Below are positions 46,495-58,600 of a stretch of 64,000 nucleotides of DNA, piece after piece. The notes beneath the pieces are model-generated. The model saw only the letters and a program-made list of their open reading frames with translations, did not search any database and was not told where the DNA came from. Position numbers and translations under genes: made by a program. The stretch is taken from NCBI GenBank assembly GCA_009739215.1, contig VSJF01000008.1, positions 1,240,001 to 1,304,000 on the forward strand. The letters are read 5' to 3'. Position 1 is the first letter of the stretch. Each line of letters starts with the position of its first letter. Source of the stretch: Floccularia luteovirens. Taxonomy: Eukaryota > Basidiomycota > Agaricomycetes > Agaricales > Squamanitaceae.

Positions 46495-47103
46495 TTACTG
46501 AAAATGTAATTAGTTCTCCGTTGACAGGTACTTGACAGAGAAGTAGGGCTCACCTTTTGATGTCGTAAAATCAGAATTAAAAGTGCGATCTCCACCACAG
46601 CAACTACTGTAGACACTTGAAGTACAATCCAGCCTGCTGTAACAAAAGGACGTCCGAATATTCGCCCATTTTCTTGCCCAACAGTTTTAAGACCTTGGGT
46701 CCGATATTTAGCATTCTTATGGCGGTCAGCAAAATCGTGAGTTGAGTGGCGCGATCGTTGAAATGCGAAAAGGAAGAGAAGGCCACCTAGGATAGCAAAA
46801 AGGAGCCCGACTGTTTGGAATAGTGTTACATCTGTAAGTGACAAGGAGAGAGGAACACCTACTTTTATGGAAGTCACGGTTGAAGAGGCGTAGGATTGTG
46901 AGTGCGTACCCTAGGGCACCCAGGGCTGTACGGCTGTACGCTCCGTGAAAAGTACGTTGTCGAGCGCGAAGCTCTACAAGCTCATTGATGTCGTCTGCTA
47001 CAAAGGAATGTCTCCTGTGACCTCTTAAGAAGATAGATAAGAATGTAAGCTATTAAGGGTTCGTGGCTGTAGATAGCTACCTATAGAGATGTGTTGAGCT
47101 CAT
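46495..47103 (-). CDS. DUF202-domain small membrane protein
   Basis: Exons on the minus strand join into a short protein: MSSTHLYRGHRRHSFVADD, NELVELRARQRTFHGAYSRTALGALGYALTILRLF, an intron, then NVTLFQTVGLLFAILGGLLFLFAFQRSRHSTHDFADR, and a last helix TAGWIVLQVSTVVAVVEIALLILILRHQK before a stop reached after an intron at 46495-46497. The E-xx-RARQRTFhGAYxRTALxxLGYALxVLRLF pattern and three hydrophobic helices are typical of the DUF202/YidH family in fungi. Function is unknown; the related domain in Vtc proteins sits in vacuolar membranes. It is divergent from the first OXA1 gene with 285 bp between starts. Confidence 0.83.
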
Positions 47104-47388
47104 GGTTGCATGAGAAATCCAAGAGAGGTTGGAGCCGAAGGAGCGAATTCATGAATGTTCCTCTTACATACACCCACTCGCCCTTTCGGAGCTGTCCCCA
47201 CTCACGTGCACCCCGGCCACCAGTAAATTTTACCACGCCGACTACTCTCCGACTCCGTTTCCTTCGTTCATTACCGTGGCTAGCCTATACGACGCTCCCC
47301 GTATCCTTGTCATATTCACCGACAGAAGTCAAGGAAAAACCTTATCAGAGAGCATAACGGGGCCTTTGTTCTGACGATATTTGCGGCA
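47104..47388. promoter_or_regulatory. Bidirectional promoter region, DUF202 / OXA1 copy 1
   Basis: 285 bp separate the two start codons. The stretch contains a CTCACGTG word near 47201-47208, a CACGTG core without the preferred purine. No other defined site is claimed. Confidence 0.35.
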
Positions 47389-48822
47389 ATGCCTTCAGCC
47401 AGCGCACTGTCACTTGGAGTCCGTCGGAGTACCATCAGAATTTCGGGAAGTAGGTATGTCCACGAGAAAGTTCCTTCTATCCAATCTATCCCTGAAACGG
47501 CTGTATCAGAACATACGCTCCATCAATTTTTTCATGTCAGTCGCATACACGTTTGTTCTCCTCGGTATTACAGGTAAGTCCCACGTTATTCTTGTATGCA
47601 GCTGCTCAATTGACAGCAGTGTAGCATTCCTCATGTCTGAAGCCACGCTCTTTGCAATCATTGTATACCCATGGGCCATTGATGGTCAACCGGATGCTCT
47701 CATTACCTTCCTTTCCCTCCCGAAAACAGCCAGATCAAGAAAAAATATCTGAGGAGACGCTAGTCCCTGAACCATCCGCTTTTACTCCCGAGACTCTATC
47801 AGACACTGTCGAAGCTTCAGGATCATCAACACTCGACGTTACTGCTGCTTTAACCTCTGCCTACCCAGCGGCAGTCCAATATGGCGATTTTGCCGCACTC
47901 GGCCTCGCTTCGTGGTGGCCTTCTGGGATTATAAATTGGTCGCTTGAACTGATAAACGTCACCACCGGGCTGCCCTGGTTCTGGACTATTGTTGCAGGAA
48001 GTGTCTTTTGGAAGATCGCGATCTTCCCGTTCTCCATTGCTGGATTGCGTAACTCCGCGCGTATGCAACCTTACCAAGGAGAGATGAAGGCGCTACAGGA
48101 CAAAATAATGTTGGCAAGGATGCAAAAAGATGTTGTAGCACTGCAACAACTTCAGATGGAGGGAATTACTTTGCGTCAGAAGGCCGGTGTTACTGGAGCT
48201 GGTATGGCTATGCCACTTATGCAGTTTCCTGTTACTATTGGTGTATTCTTGGGAGTAAAAAAGCTGTGCGAATCTGGGCTGGAGCCGTTGAAATACAGCG
48301 GGTTTAGTTGGGTCCCTGATTTGACTATGGCATCAGAACCGTTTTATCAATTGCCACTTTTGCTTTGCGTTCTTGGTAATGTCCAGATTTCGGTGCGAAA
48401 TTCGTTTCTGTTTTTGTACCGATGTTGTTAGTTATTGACAATGATCTTCTAGGTCGGCGCTTCTGAGATGGGCTCGGAAAACAAAGCTATGGGACATATG
48501 CTAAATGGTTTCCGTCTTTTCAGTGTTGTATTCATGTTTTACATGACTACCCTCCCTTCGGTCAGTTGGTGTTTAACATTGTAACCAGCTAACTGTCTGA
48601 CCCAAAAGTAATCAGGGTCTCCTAGTTGCTCTCATTACAACCAGTGCTATGAGTATCGTACAGTCACTTCTGCTGAAACAAGCAAGTATCCGTAGACTCC
48701 TGAAAATTCCTGTTCTGCCAAAGTCTAACGTTGCTGGGCGACTTCCAACACCATTGGAAACCTTCCAGGAATATGTAGCTAAACCTTTCCGTGAATGGCG
48801 TGCCATGAACAACCAAAAGTAA
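47389..48822 (+). CDS. OXA1: OXA1-type mitochondrial inner-membrane insertase, copy 1
   Basis: OXA1/YidC proteins insert membrane proteins into the inner mitochondrial membrane from the matrix. The conserved core is clear: GDFAALGLASWWPSGIINW, LINVTTGLPWFWTIVAGSVFWKI (TM1), GAGMAMPLMQFPVTIGVFLGVKKL (TM2), LTMASEPFYQLPLLLCVL (TM3-4), then exons MLNGFRLFSVVFMFYMTTLPS and GLLVALITTSAMSIVQSLLLK (TM4-5). It ends after FREWRAMNNQK at TAA 48820-48822. The matrix loop between TM1 and TM2 is Lys/Gln-rich. The N-terminal presequence exon from 47389 is tentative: several splice choices (for example donor GTCAGT near 47537) are possible. It lies in tandem with copy 2. Confidence 0.9.
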
Positions 48823-48908
48823 TATCTTAGTCTATGGCATAATAGTTGAATGTACATGCACAACTTAAGTTTAATCCTCACTCGTGTTACTCCGGACCGC
48901 GATGCGAA

Positions 48909-48922
48909 AGGTCACATGACCT
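48909..48922. promoter_or_regulatory. Palindrome AGGTCACATGACCT upstream of OXA1 copy 2
   Basis: A perfect 14-bp palindrome lies about 145 bp before the copy-2 start codon and 87 bp after the copy-1 stop. Its centre GTCACATG fits the CBF1/bHLH consensus RTCACRTG on both strands. Regulatory role is inferred. Confidence 0.45.
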
Positions 48923-49065
48923 GCATCAAAAATTTTTGAGTTCGCGTGTTCGCGACTACGGTCACAATATCTTCCAAGTCCATTTCATGGAGTGGTAGTA
49001 CTATACTTACTAGTTGAATTCCCATCTTTTTGGAGCTATAAAACGTCGGGAATATAGTGGTAGTA

Positions 49066-50518
49066 ATGGTTCTTGCCAGCTCAGTCTCATCAGGGATCCG
49101 TTTGACGACATTTAGTACCATTGCGGGGAGGTGAGTCTCAATCCTCACGACTATATTCTATATTTGACTTTGCCATACATTTTAACCAGAGCGCAAATCA
49201 TATCTTCTGTACTTCGTCCTTCGCATGCGCGGCTATTCAGTGTATTGCGGGTGAGTCCCTTCTCCAAAATGTATTCATATACTTAGATTAACCACAGAAT
49301 AGAGTCGTCAATTTATCAATGCGCCTTCACAAAAAAATACTTTTCCTCTATTCATTGGGACACGAACGTTTGCTAGCTCGTCTCGTGTGGCCTCTGCTTC
49401 TCCCCCTTCCAGCAATCCCGTAGTTCCTCCTAGTGAGGCAGCTTCAGCGTCTGCGTTGCCGGAATCTACAGCAACAGCTGTTTCAAACAATCTTTCAGAG
49501 ATTGCTTTATCATCAAGCTCAGTAGCTTCGGACATAGTCTCCTCGCATATTCCCAATGCAATTCAATATGGAGACCTTGGCGCACTGGGGTTAACTTCTT
49601 GGTGGCCATCTGGAATTATCAATTGGTCACTTGAAATTATCAATGTGACAACGGGCTTGCCATGGTTTTGGACGATTGTTGCAGGTAGTGTGTTTTGGAA
49701 AGTGGTTACTCTACCTCTAGCAGTTACTGGGCTTCGCAGTTCTGCACGCTTGCAACCTATTCAACCACAACTCAATGCGATGAATGAGAAGTTGACAAAA
49801 GCGCGCGCGTCAGGGAGTAGATTGGAGATGCAGCGACAGATTGTGCAGATGAAGGCGTTGAGAGAGACGGCCGGTGTGAAGATGGGGCACCTTATGCTTC
49901 CGACGTTGCAATTTCCGATACTGATTGGAATGTTCCTTGGGGTTAAAGGATTATGCAACTCTGGCCTGGAGCAGTTGAAGTACAGCGGTTTTGACTTGAT
50001 CCCAGATTTATCTGTGGCTGCTGAACCATTTTATCAACTTCCGCTGCTATTATGTGTGCTGGCAAACGTACAAATTTCGGTGAGCCACCACCGAACAATA
50101 CTCATTCTATTTAATCAATTTTTTTTATTTTGAAAGGTTGGAGCATCAGAAATGAATACTTCAGAAAGGCCAGGAGTTGGTCATGCCATGAACGCATTCC
50201 GTCTGATCACTGTTGCTGCTGTATTCTACATGCAGACACTTCCATCTGTTAGTGGTTTTCCGCTTTTCCCCCACTTTCTAACATTATCATGTGTAGGGTC
50301 TGCTCGTATCTCTCATTGCTACCAGTGGCTTGAGCATCCTCCAATCTTTAGCAATAAAACAACCTGCATTCCGAAGATTCTGCGGTATACCCATCGTTCC
50401 GAAAGAAAAACAGGGCAAGATCCCATCACCATTAGTAACAATCAAGGAATACATTGTCAATCCATTGTTGTCCTTGAAGCAGTCTAAACGGGGTTCGAAG
50501 AAGCGAAAAAGGCAGTAA
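49066..50518 (+). CDS. OXA1: OXA1-type mitochondrial inner-membrane insertase, copy 2
   Basis: The start at 49066 and two short exons give a presequence rich in Ser/Arg (MVLASSVSSGIRLTTFSTIA, RPSHARLFSVLR) that runs into FASSSRVASASPP. The insertase core mirrors copy 1: GDLGALGLTSWWPSGIINW, TTGLPWFWTIVAGSVFWKV, LMLPTLQFPILIGMFLGVKGL, LSVAAEPFYQLPLLLCVL, MNAFRLITVAAVFYMQTLPS, and GLLVSLIATSGLSILQSL. Intron positions after the QIS and LPS codons are the same as in copy 1, so the pair arose by gene duplication. The tail is very basic (KQSKRGSKKRKRQ), the type of C-terminus that binds mitochondrial ribosomes in yeast Oxa1; copy 1 lacks this. The stop is at 50516-50518. Confidence 0.93.
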
Positions 50519-50749
50519 TAAGTAACTAAATAATACTTAGAAATACCAAATAAAAAGATTTGCGGAGCACCAACCACCCGCAATTTTGAATCATGGCTTA
50601 CGTAAGTATACCGCAGACACTAACCGTAGCATTTTGCATAGTTTGAGTCTTTACAGCCACACCATATCCCACTCAACGTCGTACAAGGTCTGTGTAGGCC
50701 TTCGTTGTCCTTCACACAACATACAGCGTACGACACGAAATAATAACAA

Positions 50750-53123
50750 ATGGCTTTGAGTTCCTTGGCATCCCTATCCCTGGGTTCTCCGCCACCGTCA
50801 AGTACAACTGGGCCTGTTCCAGAGGAAGAAGAATACTATTCATCATGGTCTCTATTCTTAGTCTGCGTTCTTTTGATTCTGTCATTGTGGACGTCGTATT
50901 ATCTGCAGATTAAACGGATCAGAGCTGTCCATGAAACGCTTGTGTCAATATTTGCTGGGATGACGGTTGGGTTGGTTGTTAGACTGGCACCTGGGACTAT
51001 GATCAGAGAGATGTTGGTGAGTGAGACTCCTATTTTCAAAAGATTTTGATACCGAGTAGGGATGTACCGGATGTCTGTCTTTACCTTCTCGACCCATCTA
51101 TGTTTAAATTAATTTCTGATCACAATGACTATTGTAGACGTTCAAGCACACACTGTTCTTCAACCTACTCCTTCCACCAATCATTCTGAACTCTGGATAC
51201 GAACTTAAACAAGTGAGCCCACTCACAATAACTGGGTACTTGACCTAATCATCTCCAGGAAAACTTTTTCCGGAATTTTGGCTCGATAATAGTATTCGCC
51301 TTTCTAGGCACATTTATATCTGCTGTCGGTGTGGGGTACGTTCTTCCATAATCTATTGTCATTTGCCTTCGACGTGCTCTTACCACCTGCAGAGCAGAAT
51401 ACTTGTATACATTTACTCATTCCTTGGACTCGAAAAACTGGAGCTAACCCTCTTGGAATGCCTCACCTTTGGGTCGACATTGTCGGCAACAGACCCTGTA
51501 ACCATTTTGGCCATCTTTAACCAGTACAAGGTCGATCCCAAGTTGTACACCATTATTTTTGGTGAAAGTTTGCTTAACGATGCTGTCAGTATCGTTATGT
51601 ATGAGTAAGTTAGACGCATATACTACGCTATGGGACAAGTGTTGATTCTTTGCAGGACTTTATCCCAATTTCATGGCACAGAAGTCTATCTTTCGTCAAT
51701 TTTCCATGGTATTGGCATTTTCTTGATATCTTTCAGTGTTTCCATGGCCCTGGGTGTTGCTTTTGGCCTTGGAATGTCACTCCTCCTAAAACACTCCTCA
51801 CTCAATCTCTACCCAAATATCGAGTCATGTCTTGTTGCGCTATGCGCATATACTTGCTACTTTTTCTCCACAGGGATGTCAATGTCTGGCATCGTCTCGC
51901 TTCTCTTTTGTGGTATTACCCTGAAGCATTATGCCTACCACACCATGTCTCGTAGGACACAACGGGCCTCAAAGTCTCTTTTCTCAACTCTCGCGCAGCT
52001 CTCAGAGAACTTTATCTTCATCTACCTTGGTCTTTCACTATTTACCAGCGCACCTACCTCTGAACCAGTGACCAGCTACGTCAAGCCATTATTCATCACC
52101 ATCACCACAGTTGCAGTCGTTTTCACCCGGTATGCTGCTGTATTCCCTCTTTCCGAAGTAATCAACTTCTTCCACAAACATGCAAGAGGACAGCGTGCAG
52201 AAGAATTACCCCATTCATACCAGATGATGTTATTCTGGGCTGGTTTACGCGGAGCGGTGGGCGTTGCTCTCGCGGCCGGATTCAAAGGACCTAACGCACA
52301 AATCATGCGCACAACGGTCCTAATTGTTGTGGTCCTCACCGTGTGTATGTTTGGAGGAACTACTGCCCGTATGCTAGAAGTACTTGGAATTCGGACCGGA
52401 GTAGAGGATGATGCAGCAAGTGACAGTGACGACGAGGATGGACCGGTTGGTCGGACTATCTATGTGGAACGTCGCGAAGGACAAGTTGGTCGATGGGCAG
52501 AGTTCAATGACGATGAGTTTAGTGCCCTACCCCGAAACCAGAACTATTTGCGCGGCCCTGGGGATATAGGTTCACATTATGAATATAGTTCACGGACTTA
52601 TAATCATCATAACCAGCCGTTATCTCCGGCAACACCAAACACTCCAGGGGCAAACGCGATCTTCTCAGCTGCTTCATCAGAATCGTTCGACTCGGATATT
52701 GGTGAAGTGCTACCCATGGCGTCAACTGCGCAAGACAACGCAGGGCATCCCCCGCGGCAACCACCTGGCAATGCATCCTCCGGAGGTATCGGAGAGGACT
52801 CTAAATGGTTCCAGGCACTAGACGAGAGATACTTACTTCCGTTGTTCTCGAACGCCACTGCAAGCCGTACGTTCCATGCACGACGAGCAAGACGGACCGC
52901 TTCTGGAGCGGGTACCCAAACAGGAAGTGCCACTGCTGGTTCTGGACCATTCGCTGAAACACAGGGGGAGAGCGAGGATGAGGTTGATCTGGGACAAGAA
53001 CTTGAGTTACCGGCCCGACATAGCAGAACAAGGAGCTCGCCCGATAATAATAGGACGGAGAGAGGCCTTCCGAGTCCGATTCTGAGAAATTCTCCTGTAG
53101 GAGATAACAGAAATACTAGATGA
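50750..53123 (+). CDS. NHX1: NHX-type Na+/H+ exchanger (endosomal/vacuolar)
   Basis: These antiporters swap cytosolic Na+ or K+ for lumenal H+ in endosomes and vacuoles. Start at 50750, five small 5' exons, one large last exon. Helices and motifs in order: [16 protein letters not shown], the [20 protein letters not shown] segment, [53 protein letters not shown], the family core [16 protein letters not shown], later [15 protein letters not shown], and [17 protein letters not shown]. The acidic cytosolic tail ([13 protein letters not shown]) and a long Ser/Gly/Arg-rich C-terminus of about 200 residues follow. The core Asp/Asn residues for ion exchange (ATDP, ESLLNDA) are intact. Start and splice joins were checked at each intron and keep frame. 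Stop TGA at 53121-53123. Confidence 0.94.
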
Positions 53124-53419
53124 GGACTTGTCTGTTGGCTTTAATGATACGTACATAGATTGGATTGGATTACTCTATTACCTTATATACATACTCATTT
53201 CTCGCACTCCATGAGGTTCAGAATGACCCGCAAGAAACGTTTTTTACATATACAACATTTTTTAATCGAAGATAAGTGAGAGTAAGTAATAAAAAGTACT
53301 TGTCTCGTATTAAATGATAATTCTAATATTGGAAAGACTGAGGGGATGATAGCAGTGATATAATTGTACACAAGTACTTGGGATAAAATTCAAAAAAGTC
53401 AGAAATGAAATATAATAAA

Positions 53420-55652
53420 TCACATGAGATCGGCACGACGCAAATGTTCCCTTAGAATTGACTCTTCCACTGTAAAAAAAATGACAACAATAAGCGCCAG
53501 TAAACAAAAATAGACAAGTCTACTACACACCAGCGCCCAGTGTAACAGCTGTCGATCGGGTGTCCTGAACAGGTGGATCATTACTGTGCATCAGAACAGA
53601 AAATGAATCATTTCAGGAGGCTTACGATAACAGATGTCAGATGAACGAAAAAAGTTCGGTGAACGGGAGAACTTGTCCTTGCAATTTCTCTGAAATGCTG
53701 TTGGAAATCTGTATACTCGATTTCAAAAAGAGAAAAAAAAGGAAGTTCTTGTTATCTCATACAGCATCAAAAGGGGAAATTGAACAAGCATACATTTTGT
53801 AGCTGTCGGGAGATCGTTCTTCCTATCTCCAAAACTTGGTACGGAGTCCCTGATACGTATACCGCGTTGTAGTTTAGCTTGGAGGAGGTCGCATTTGTTT
53901 AGGACTAGATGGAGGATCTATCTGTTTTTAAAATTTATTTGAATTGGTTTATGGACTTACAGAGGATTATTTGCGTCCGCGCTAGCAGTTTACAGGAACA
54001 GACGGACCGCCAGAGAAGGTAGCTGTCTTCTAATCTGTTGACCTTGCGATCTTCAGCTAGCTTCTCATCAAATGGAGAGACTGATTTGTTGTTAATTTTA
54101 GTGACAGCCCAAACTGATAGATCGAATGAACGGCCTACTCGGTCTGATTGGTTTTTACAACAGTTGGTATCAGCAGATGAAATCTCTGTGAACATTGTTT
54201 GTCCCTGTTTACTCACGCAAGGAAGATGATTGCATCAACTAAAGCATGAGATTCTTTATTATTGAGACACTTGGGTAACAATCATATGAATTTCACTCAC
54301 CATCGTCAAAATATGGATACCAGGCTGGGCGCTGAGAAATGAGCAAAACGAATGTCAACCCAAATAAGGTAATAAAATGTCAATTTGCTTACACTACTTC
54401 GTGTTCCTCCCACGTCATATAGTCGCCACTCCTGTCCGATAGCCCGGCCTGTGATGGAAATTGTCAAGAGACTTCCCAACAATTGCTCCAAGTGAATGTC
54501 TGTCACTAACCATGATCAAAAATATATCGATATTCTTGCACCCCTAGGGTTCGTAGTCGTGCACGAATGACATCGTCGTCAGTCGGTTCATAATTCCGAT
54601 GAGCAATGCGTTCTGCATCATTTATGAAACTAAGTACCGAAAGTTTCAGTAAGGCTCGGGATAGGCATGGAGAGACAGAAACTCACTATCCAGGAGCATC
54701 CTCAATCCTGACCTTCCTCCGATTCAGTACCTCTTGCACAATAGGATCTTCCCATAGCGTTCTGATATCTTCACGACAAGAAGCGATTATCTCTGCTATG
54801 TCGTCCTCTTTATCAGTGACCTTTCGCGAGCTGCTTTGAATGTCTTGTCGCGCAGCTCGTAGAGTACGAATTTTTTCTAGAGCACCTTTCCACCCATTGC
54901 TAGAGTTGACTGAAAATTCTTGGTTCGCCCTTCTATTGTAGCCATTGCTATCGAATGGGGCTGCAGTGTTTACAGCAGTAAAATATAATTCCTTGCTTGA
55001 CTCTCCTAAGCGTTCCTCGAGATCGTGTTGAACAGAGACAAGCGGTCCTAGCCGCATTTTCAGTAACGTGTGGTGCTCTTTGAACTTTAGCCGAGGTAGA
55101 GCTCTAGCTGTGCGGGGGAGATCTTCCGTTGAATCATCACCACGTTGGACGGGATAGTCTGACATTTCATTGTCGAGATGCTCCAGAATGGTATTCACAT
55201 TTCTGACAAGATTCAGGAAGATTACGGCGCGCCAAGATGCTCGCTCTTCTGACCATTCTCTTCGAGCATAGGTGAGTTGGAAGTCTTAGTTGTTATATCC
55301 GTCAGCTTAGCTACTTGATTTCTAACACGATTCATGTACAACGCACTCTTCAGGGTTGCTGTTTTTCCGCTCTCGCTTTGTCCTGTGCGCGATTTTCGTA
55401 GATTAGGGGACCACACATGTAATGAATTGGAAATAAGAAAGAGATTGTAAACTGACCTAAGAGAAGTAATTTGACTGGTCTCTTCTTGCGTTTCTCGGCT
55501 TCTCTCTCCCTTCTAATCTGCTCGTCGATCTCGTCACTGACTCGCCTTGCTTCGGCCTCAGCTGCCTCTCTAATCTGCCGTTGCTCTGGAGTTTCATTGG
55601 GAGGAGGGGCTATAGCCAGGGTAAGTGGATCTTCATCAAGGGAACGGGCCAT
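53420..55652 (-). CDS. G-protein alpha-subunit-like protein with insert, atypical switch II
   Basis: On the minus strand from 55652: a charged N-terminal helix (DEIDEQIRREREAEKRKKR), P-loop LLLGQSESGKT (usual GxGESGKS), a FQLTYARREWSEERASWR segment, and a helical domain of unusual length with an insert. Then come LRTLGVQEYRYIF (switch I region), EWRLYDVGGTRS (switch II), PAWYPYFDD, DAIIFLA, VNRLEDSYLLWRSVC, FLNKCDLL (guanine-binding NKxD; first residue partly inferred across an intron), TSVI-DTRSTAVTLGA (TCAT region) and an ending LREHLRRADLM with TGA at 53420-53422. The catalytic Gln of DVGGQ is Thr. Such insert-bearing G-alpha relatives are common in Agaricomycetes. They probably bind nucleotide but hydrolyse GTP poorly; this is inference. 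At least eight introns. Confidence 0.88.
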
Positions 55653-58600
55653 AATGATAAAAGTGGGATATAGACAACGGAACAGAAAAGAATTTAAAGG
55701 AGGGAAAGTACACAGCCAATACCAAGCATTATCAGAACTGTGGAGAACGCACTAGCGAGTCCTAGCCAACCATCAAAACCGGGCGGCAACTCCGCTTGGA
55801 GTTTGATGATAACTGTCCGACGCCTGTTCTTTGTAACTTTTTGCTCCTTTCAGTAATTTTTCACGTTGTAGGGCCTTTTGCACTGTTATCGGATCATCAT
55901 GAAACAGCTTAGTGATATTTATCATGTTCAAGTCCAATTCATTATTTTCTTGAGGTCAGGACTTTACGTTACAAGTGTTTCGCATTTTGAAAATCTTTTA
56001 ATCCAGTGCCTGTGGCTGTGACATTGTGAGCAAACATCCCCTTGATCTCTACTCCACGAAATCATCTACTAACTTGATGATCTTTCTCATCTCACCTTTC
56101 AAATGTTAGTCATGAGGGAATCTTGTCTGTGTTTCAAAAATAACACAGAAAAAAACAAAATAACATCTTGAACATTATTACATCGTAGTTAGGGAAACTT
56201 ATTCTATACTCAGCCCATCATGGCAGATTGCAATATGTGGAATAGCGTGGGTAGGCTAGAAATCCAATCAGGGACGACAAATATTATCCTGACCAAAATT
56301 CGTAGTACGTTAACGCAAAACTTTATTTCCTAACTACATGAGGCGAATATTTATAGCATCAACATTATTACAGCATACCAAACATAAAAAATTGTGGAAT
56401 ACACTGAGGGAGTCACTGCTTCCAGTTATTTTTCGGTCCCGCTAAATCTATAACAAACCTTGGAGGTACGTGGAGACACACAGTTTAGCCAACATACTTT
56501 AGGGTAAAACCTCGGTCGTTAGGCACCGCACATCAAGCGGTATCAATCATAGTTTGAGCCCTAACTTTGTTAATCAATCCGATGGCCTCACCATTCCGTA
56601 TCGTTCCAATCCTGTTGAAGCATTTCCTTAGTCGATGATTGTAACGATCATCGATGTATACTTGCCGAAATATCATATCCACAGCTTTCCTTTGCTTACA
56701 CCATCAGGGGCAGCAAGACGGACAAAGAACTAGAGATCAATGTGCACAATGACATGTAGTGAGTATTTAATCCACATTGCGGGTGGCCAAGGAACATGTT
56801 TCCCCCTAGGCCTCTTTCGACGACCTACCTTTAATGTTCCAAATGCGTAAAATGTCAGATAATGTCAGTCTTGTGACGCATGTTCCTACCTATCATCAAA
56901 CCAAGTCACCATACCTTATTCAATTCCGAAGCTGATCTAATAAGCAAATAGACAGACAAAGTCCATGGAATGAAAGCACCCTGGTGTACACAAATGCAAA
57001 GATGCAACCAAACATATTGATATCTTGCGTGATCCTTCCAGAGCTCAGGTCGGCGGAAACGCAATTCGAGGACATAAGGCCGTCCTTCGAGGTAATTCCT
57101 TTTTAGCGACAGTTGGCAAAAATGTGAACCACCAAATGAGTAGAGGGAAAAAGGACATTCCATGTAGCGATCAAGACATCTCCGAAAGGGCAAATGTAAT
57201 CGCATTACGCTGGTTTAGGACAATCGGGTGTGTTTGCCAACATTGATCATACTAATCACCGAAGAACCATGAGCTGGCCTATTCAATTGAATTGGGAAAC
57301 GCCACTGCTTTGATATACCATCGCAGCATGGTTGCAGGCCCCCATGGTTCAACCTTCTGGAACGTTGTTCAAAGTTAAATCTAACCGTATCATCTCAGTG
57401 ATTAATAAAACGATACCCAAAACATAGAAAACCATTCCTTGATCGATGGGAAAGGAACTCAATAAAGACATACAGTTTGCAGAAGAGTACCCCACGAAGA
57501 AGGGGTGAGATATTTGAAACAGGGTTTAGCCCAAGAAGGGTTCATACAGATATTCGAAGACAGGGAAGTTTGGGGACCAATTTTCGCTAATGGTCGAGTA
57601 TCAGTGTCAGTATCCTGCGTGGGCGATCGATCATATGGAAAGAAGTAGCAATTTCGGACCTTTAGCATTTAAGCAGAAGCTCTCTATGTCCATGCTACGA
57701 ACAGGGAGTGGTTTTGACCGGTGAGTCTGTCAAAAAACTAATGTCCATAATGAATAGGGGTTTTTACAAGGAGAAAAAAAAACGCGCCACGATATGTAAC
57801 CCAATCCCATCAATATAATCTAAAAACGGATAAGATCGGCCATTAAATATTGCTGGAACTCTTGGGATTGGCCAAAGATGTGAAGAGAGGGATCAATTTC
57901 CGCGGCCGGGACTTGTGGCAAGACGACTTTGATCTTCACACCTTCTCTTTGCAATGAAATATATCTACCGAGAAGTGTTCGACTCCCGGTTAAGTCGTAT
58001 ATTTCATCTCGTACGAGTCGTATCAATATAATTAATGTAGTCATTTGGCGAGTTGAGGAAAAGATCATAGCTAGCTTGGGCGTTTGTTGGTGGATGTAAA
58101 ACACCAGCATGTTTCTTTTCCACTGGGAAGTCCTCGTATCAAAACGGGCCCTGCATTGAAAAAAAAATCAAGGTCTAGATGTGACTGAAACTGTCGAATC
58201 GGATAAACGAAGCGAATGCTTACCCTCCCTTCCGTGCTCCGATTACCGCGAGCATCAGGTGAGTTATACCGTTTAGAATATCATCACCAATGCACTGGGA
58301 AGAACATACTTCTCCCGCATGTCAATTGAATGCTACCAAATATGAGTAATGTGGAGCATAACGGCCATGAGGGTCGTGAGACGAAGACCAGGAACAAAGT
58401 GTAGCCCTGATATACATTCAAAACCAAAACCTTACCGTAAATCGAGAAACTACACTTGTCAAATAGCCTCAGAATCATATCACCAAAGATTGTTAGCATG
58501 AAAGATGTTGATCAACAGCTTCAGGGGACATGCTGAACAATACGATATCTGAGCCCTGTGAACTCTTTTGAAGAAAGGCAACCGAGAAAAAGGACCGCTG

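Noticed and set aside
47576..47760. Frameshift in OXA1 copy 1 presequence
   Set aside because: The obvious GTAAGT donor gives the wrong phase, but other donors (GTCAGT, GTTTGT) give in-frame joins, so a break cannot be claimed.
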